Positions 18,895 to 21,784 of a stretch of DNA of 21,784 bases are shown here, piece after piece; the stretch's first letter is position 1; every line of letters begins with the position of its first letter. The DNA comes from a virus. The stretch lies in the IMG/VR virus record IMGVR_UViG_3300032289_002801, positions 1 through 21,784 of that record; one strand, written 5' to 3'. Both the position numbers and the translations under genes were made by a program. The notes under the pieces were generated by a model. That model was not told where the DNA came from. It did no database searches and saw only the letters and a program-made list of their open reading frames with translations.

Positions 18895-21784
18895 TCAATA
18901 GACCTGTGGGTTATCCAGCTTCAGTGCCGCTGCGTTCTCGAGCACGATGCGGGCGGTCTGGTCGTCGATGCCGTTGGGGGCTTTGACGTGGACCTCAACA
19001 GACAGGTTCACCTCGGCGCCGGGGAGAGCCTGCAGGTGACTCATCACCTCCTCGAGGAATTGGCCCATCTGCAGGCCCGCCCGCACAGGTTCGAGCTTCA
19101 GGGAGCCGGTGAAGGTCGTGCGCTGAGGCGGCGCCTGCGGGGGAGGTGGATTGACGCCAGTCCCTGGCTTGCCAGTGCCTTCGGCGGTGTTGGTGTTGGT
19201 CGCGCTTGTGCCCTTTCCGGTGGCAGTGCCAGTCCCAAGACCAGGGCCAGTACCATCGCCACCGCCGGTTCCTGTGCCAGCGGGAGGATCAACGGTCTTC
19301 GCCCGCTGCTCCACCTCGATCTGCGCCAGGGCCACCTCGTCTTTGACGATCAGCATCCGCATGGTGGCGGCGCTCTGAAACTGCCCCTGGGGCTTGAGGC
19401 CGATAAAGCGTCCGCTGGCCTCGTCGAAGCCTTCAGCCAGATAGAAGGTGCTTTCGCCCTGCAGGGAGGCCTGGGCATTGGTGAGTCCGTTGAAGATCAC
19501 GTCGTCACTGCTCAGCCGGGGCAGGTAGAGGTACTTGCGGCACCAATCCACGAACTCCTGCACGCTGACTGAGTCACGATTGGCCCAGAGGAAGTTGTCG
19601 AGGTTGCGGCGGATGCGGCTGGCACCGATCTCCACATAAAGCGCCTCCTCGTCCTTGCATTTCTTCGAGACGCGATCGGCGAGGCGCGGTTCACCGCCGG
19701 TAAGACGGAACTCATCCCAGGACGGACCCTGGTTGCCGGGCTGGGCCTGGTGAGGGAGCAGTAGATGGCACCAGGTCTCAGGGATGCGGACATCAATCGC
19801 GTCGGTGGCGTCCTTGATGCGCTTGGCTGCCAGGTTCACCTGGCTGAGGGTGAGATCAAGCTCCTCTCGGTTGTCGCTGATCCGCTGCCAGGCCTTCTGC
19901 GAGGCGTAAGCGTCCGCAAGATCCTCAAGGGCCCGCTCGTCGGCCGCAAGGAACACCAGGGTGTTGGCGTATTGGCGCGGACTGGTGCCACGTGCGGAGA
20001 GCACCTCCTTCGCCCAACTGAGGGCTGCACTGTCTTCACCCTTCTTGTGGGGATATTGGGAGGGCACCACCACCAGACGGGTGGCGGGTTCATCGGGGAC
20101 GGCCGCACTGTTGGGAGGAGTGAGGTGCAGCCCGGCAAAAGCACCGCGACTTTTGCCTTCGCGGTCGAGCTTCTGGTTCAGCTCCACCAGCAAGGTGTCT
20201 CGGTCGTTGAGATAGCTCTGCTTGTGTTCGTCGGCGGTGCGGTTGAGGTTGGGCTTGGTGTCGAGCCAGTAGCGGTCACCGTCCTGGTTGAGAAAACGGG
20301 CTTGATCACTCAGCCGCCGTAGGGCATCGCCAAACACCGCTGGAGCTTCTCCCGGCATGGCGCAGGCGAGTTTGATGCGCTGATCGCCGATACCGGGCTT
20401 GGCGGCTCCTGAACCCGGAGCGGTGCCCATGTAGATGCTGCGAGAAACGCGCTTGCAGGCGCTGAGCCGTCCCAGGTTGCTGTTGGCGGCGTCGATACGA
20501 ACAGGGATCGAGCCTTCACCGTCGACGTCCTGGGAAATGATTGGGTCCCACTCATTGGGCAGGTAGCGCAGCAGCTCGTTCTTGACCTCGAGGTCATCGA
20601 GCGGCATGGATGAGGGCATGATCATCACGTCTTTGCTGCCGCCGTTCCAGAGCTCCTCGATGGTCTTGGCGAGCAGGCGCAGCACGCCTCGGGTGCGCTG
20701 GAAGTTGGGGAGAGTGCTCCAGTCGTCGTAAAGGCGTTGGAACAACTCCGGGTGGATGGGATAGGAGGCCGTCAACTTGTCGCCGTAGTCGGCCTCGCGT
20801 GTCTCGGCGGGGAACTCGTTCTTATTGAGCGCATACATCTCCTTGAAGGAGCGGACGACGGCGTCGCGATGGGCCCCGGCCTCATCACTCGGGATCGGCT
20901 CAAACAGGCGGCGACGCACAATCTCAAAGCCTTCGTTTGGACTGGCAGGGCGCCACTCCGTTGCAATGCGCTGGAGCACATTGCGCAAGCCCTCCAACGC
21001 TTTCTCACCATTCGAGCCCCCTATTTCGTTGGTGCTCTGGGGCACCGAGATCAACAGCAGGGCATTGGGCACCTGCTTGGCTGCTTCGGTGAGCGCCTGC
21101 GCGAAGGAGACCTGAGAGTCGTAGGTGCCGGCAGGCAGGTCGTCTTTGCCGACAAGATTGCGGGCGTAGGCCACCCACTCGTCGATCAGCACCAGGCAGG
21201 GAGCGCACTGCCGGAAGAGTTCAGCGATATCCCGGGCACCGGGGGAGATGCGTTCGCGGTCGCTGTTGGCCACGATGGCGTAACCCGCTGGGCCACCCAG
21301 CTGGTAAGCCAGCTCACCCCAGAGGGTGTTCACCACAGTGCCGTCGGCCTTGGTGGTGGGTTCCGCTGCACTGAAGGCCGTTCCCACCAGAACGGCGGTG
21401 TTGGCCTTGGGCACGCTCTTGATCCCCACCTCGGCGCACACCTCTTCGAGGCCGGTGAGGAGGTTGAGCGGGGTGCCTGAGCAGAGGTGATAAAGGGCCA
21501 GCATCGAGTGGGTCTTGCCGCCGCCGAAGTTGGTCTGCAGCTCGATCACCGGGTCGGCGGCCTGGCCGTTGAGCCGAAGCAAGGCGATGCGCAGCAGATC
21601 CTTGAGGCCACCCGTGATGTAAGTGCGGCGGAAGAACTCGGCAGGGTCGGTGTATTCGGAGCTGCCCTTGCCCTGGCGCACCTGGTCGAGGTCGGCGGCG
21701 AAATCAGCCTGTTGATAGCGACCGTGGATCACATCCTGATGTGGGGTGATCACATCCCGCCAGGGCACTAGCCCTGCCTTGACC
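18895..21784 (-). CDS. DUF499-family large AAA-type ATPase (5' end beyond the window)
   Basis: The protein has at least 957 residues. The frame is open to the right edge (upstream codons read VKAGL), so a start outside the window is possible; within it, GTG 21768 is the first candidate, giving the family-like start PWRDVITPHQDV. Walker A is TNFGGGKTHSML (79-90, Lys85) and Walker B is CLVLIDEW (191-198, Asp196/Glu197). A Gly/Thr/Pro-rich linker (about 827-882) precedes a C-terminal domain ending LSVEVHVKAPNGIDD ... VLENAAALKL, typical of DUF499. These ATPases occur with DUF1156 methyltransferases and helicases in antiphage and restriction-type islands and resemble BREX-type large ATPases. They probably act as DNA-associated motor or control subunits. 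The DUF1156 partner would be expected to the right. Confidence 0.85.
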   Translation of the reverse strand, partial: VKAGLVPWRDVITPHQDVIHGRYQQADFAADLDQVRQGKGSSEYTDPAEFFRRTYITGGLKDLLRIALLRLNGQAADPVIELQTNFGGGKTHSMLALYHLCSGTPLNLLTGLEEVCAEVGIKSVPKANTAVLVGTAFSAAEPTTKADGTVVNTLWGELAYQLGGPAGYAIVANSDRERISPGARDIAELFRQCAPCLVLIDEWVAYARNLVGKDDLPAGTYDSQVSFAQALTEAAKQVPNALLLISVPQSTNEIGGSNGEKALEGLRNVLQRIATEWRPASPNEGFEIVRRRLFEPIPSDEAGAHRDAVVRSFKEMYALNKNEFPAETREADYGDKLTASYPIHPELFQRLYDDWSTLPNFQRTRGVLRLLAKTIEELWNGGSKDVMIMPSSMPLDDLEVKNELLRYLPNEWDPIISQDVDGEGSIPVRIDAANSNLGRLSACKRVSRSIYMGTAPGSGAAKPGIGDQRIKLACAMPGEAPAVFGDALRRLSDQARFLNQDGDRYWLDTKPNLNRTADEHKQSYLNDRDTLLVELNQKLDREGKSRGAFAGLHLTPPNSAAVPDEPATRLVVVPSQYPHKKGEDSAALSWAKEVLSARGTSPRQYANTLVFLAADERALEDLADAYASQKAWQRISDNREELDLTLSQVNLAAKRIKDATDAIDVRIPETWCHLLLPHQAQPGNQGPSWDEFRLTGGEPRLADRVSKKCKDEEALYVEIGASRIRRNLDNFLWANRDSVSVQEFVDWCRKYLYLPRLSSDDVIFNGLTNAQASLQGESTFYLAEGFDEASGRFIGLKPQGQFQSAATMRMLIVKDEVALAQIEVEQRAKTVDPPAGTGTGGGDGTGPGLGTGTATGKGTSATNTNTAEGTGKPGTGVNPPPPQAPPQRTTFTGSLKLEPVRAGLQMGQFLEEVMSHLQALPGAEVNLSVEVHVKAPNGIDDQTARIVLENAAALKLDNPQVY

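Noticed and set aside
20737-21480. Plus-strand open frame of 247 codons inside the DUF499 gene
   Set aside because: It is antisense to the Walker A/B-bearing ATPase frame and has no recognisable domain.

Overview
The window looks like chromosomal DNA of a high-GC picocyanobacterium (Synechococcus/Cyanobium type). The grounds are a base composition of about two-thirds G+C in the structural genes, five copies of the cyanobacterial HIP1 octamer GCGATCGC (4310, 4337, 14754, 15932, 18034), and the style of several proteins, such as the collagen-like fibre and the ArdC-like protein. This assignment is inference; no rRNA or housekeeping gene is present to confirm it. No tRNA, rRNA, CRISPR array, integrase or transposase was found.

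From the left end to about 13.7 kb lies a phage-type packaging and head cluster, mostly on the + strand. Its order is: the end of an unknown gene, a small helical protein, small and large terminase, a short sigma factor without region 4, an AT-richer orphan gene, a DUF4055-type portal, two unknown structural genes, a coiled-coil scaffold-like protein, a small basic protein, [inserted accessory genes], a HK97-fold-type major capsid protein, a decoration-like protein, two ORFs separated only by an in-frame TGA, another structural ORF, and a collagen-like fibre. Many junctions overlap or nearly touch (ATGA, TGATG), as in a co-transcribed late operon. No tape measure, tail tube, integrase or replication gene is visible, so this is an incomplete prophage, a domesticated particle or GTA-like element, or part of an element whose tail genes lie to the left.

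The + strand head cluster is interrupted between scaffold and capsid (7.7-9.9 kb). Here lie a small basic minus-strand protein, a RelA/SpoT-like HD hydrolase, and a reversed lysis pair (C39-like peptidase and a two-TM holin-like protein). Strong hairpins sit at the convergent junctions (7695-7713, 8866-8883, 13698-13733), and a 14-bp inverted repeat lies between divergent genes (7987-8037).

From 13.7 to 15.6 kb, two small minus-strand ORFs follow an ArdC-like antirestriction/metallopeptidase gene. From 15.9 kb the region becomes defence-like: a free-standing HNH nuclease, an HELLH zinc-peptidase-like protein, and a lower-GC minus-strand set of four small genes (unknown 104 aa; TerB-like protein with a Gly-rich hydrophobic C-terminus; helical 119 aa; 92 aa with an N-terminal hydrophobic segment). 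These lie directly downstream of a large DUF499-type ATPase that runs to the right edge. DUF499 ATPases are known companions of DUF1156 methyltransferases in defence islands. The four-gene cassette is the best candidate here for an undescribed system, either an accessory of the DUF499 system or an independent membrane-acting module.
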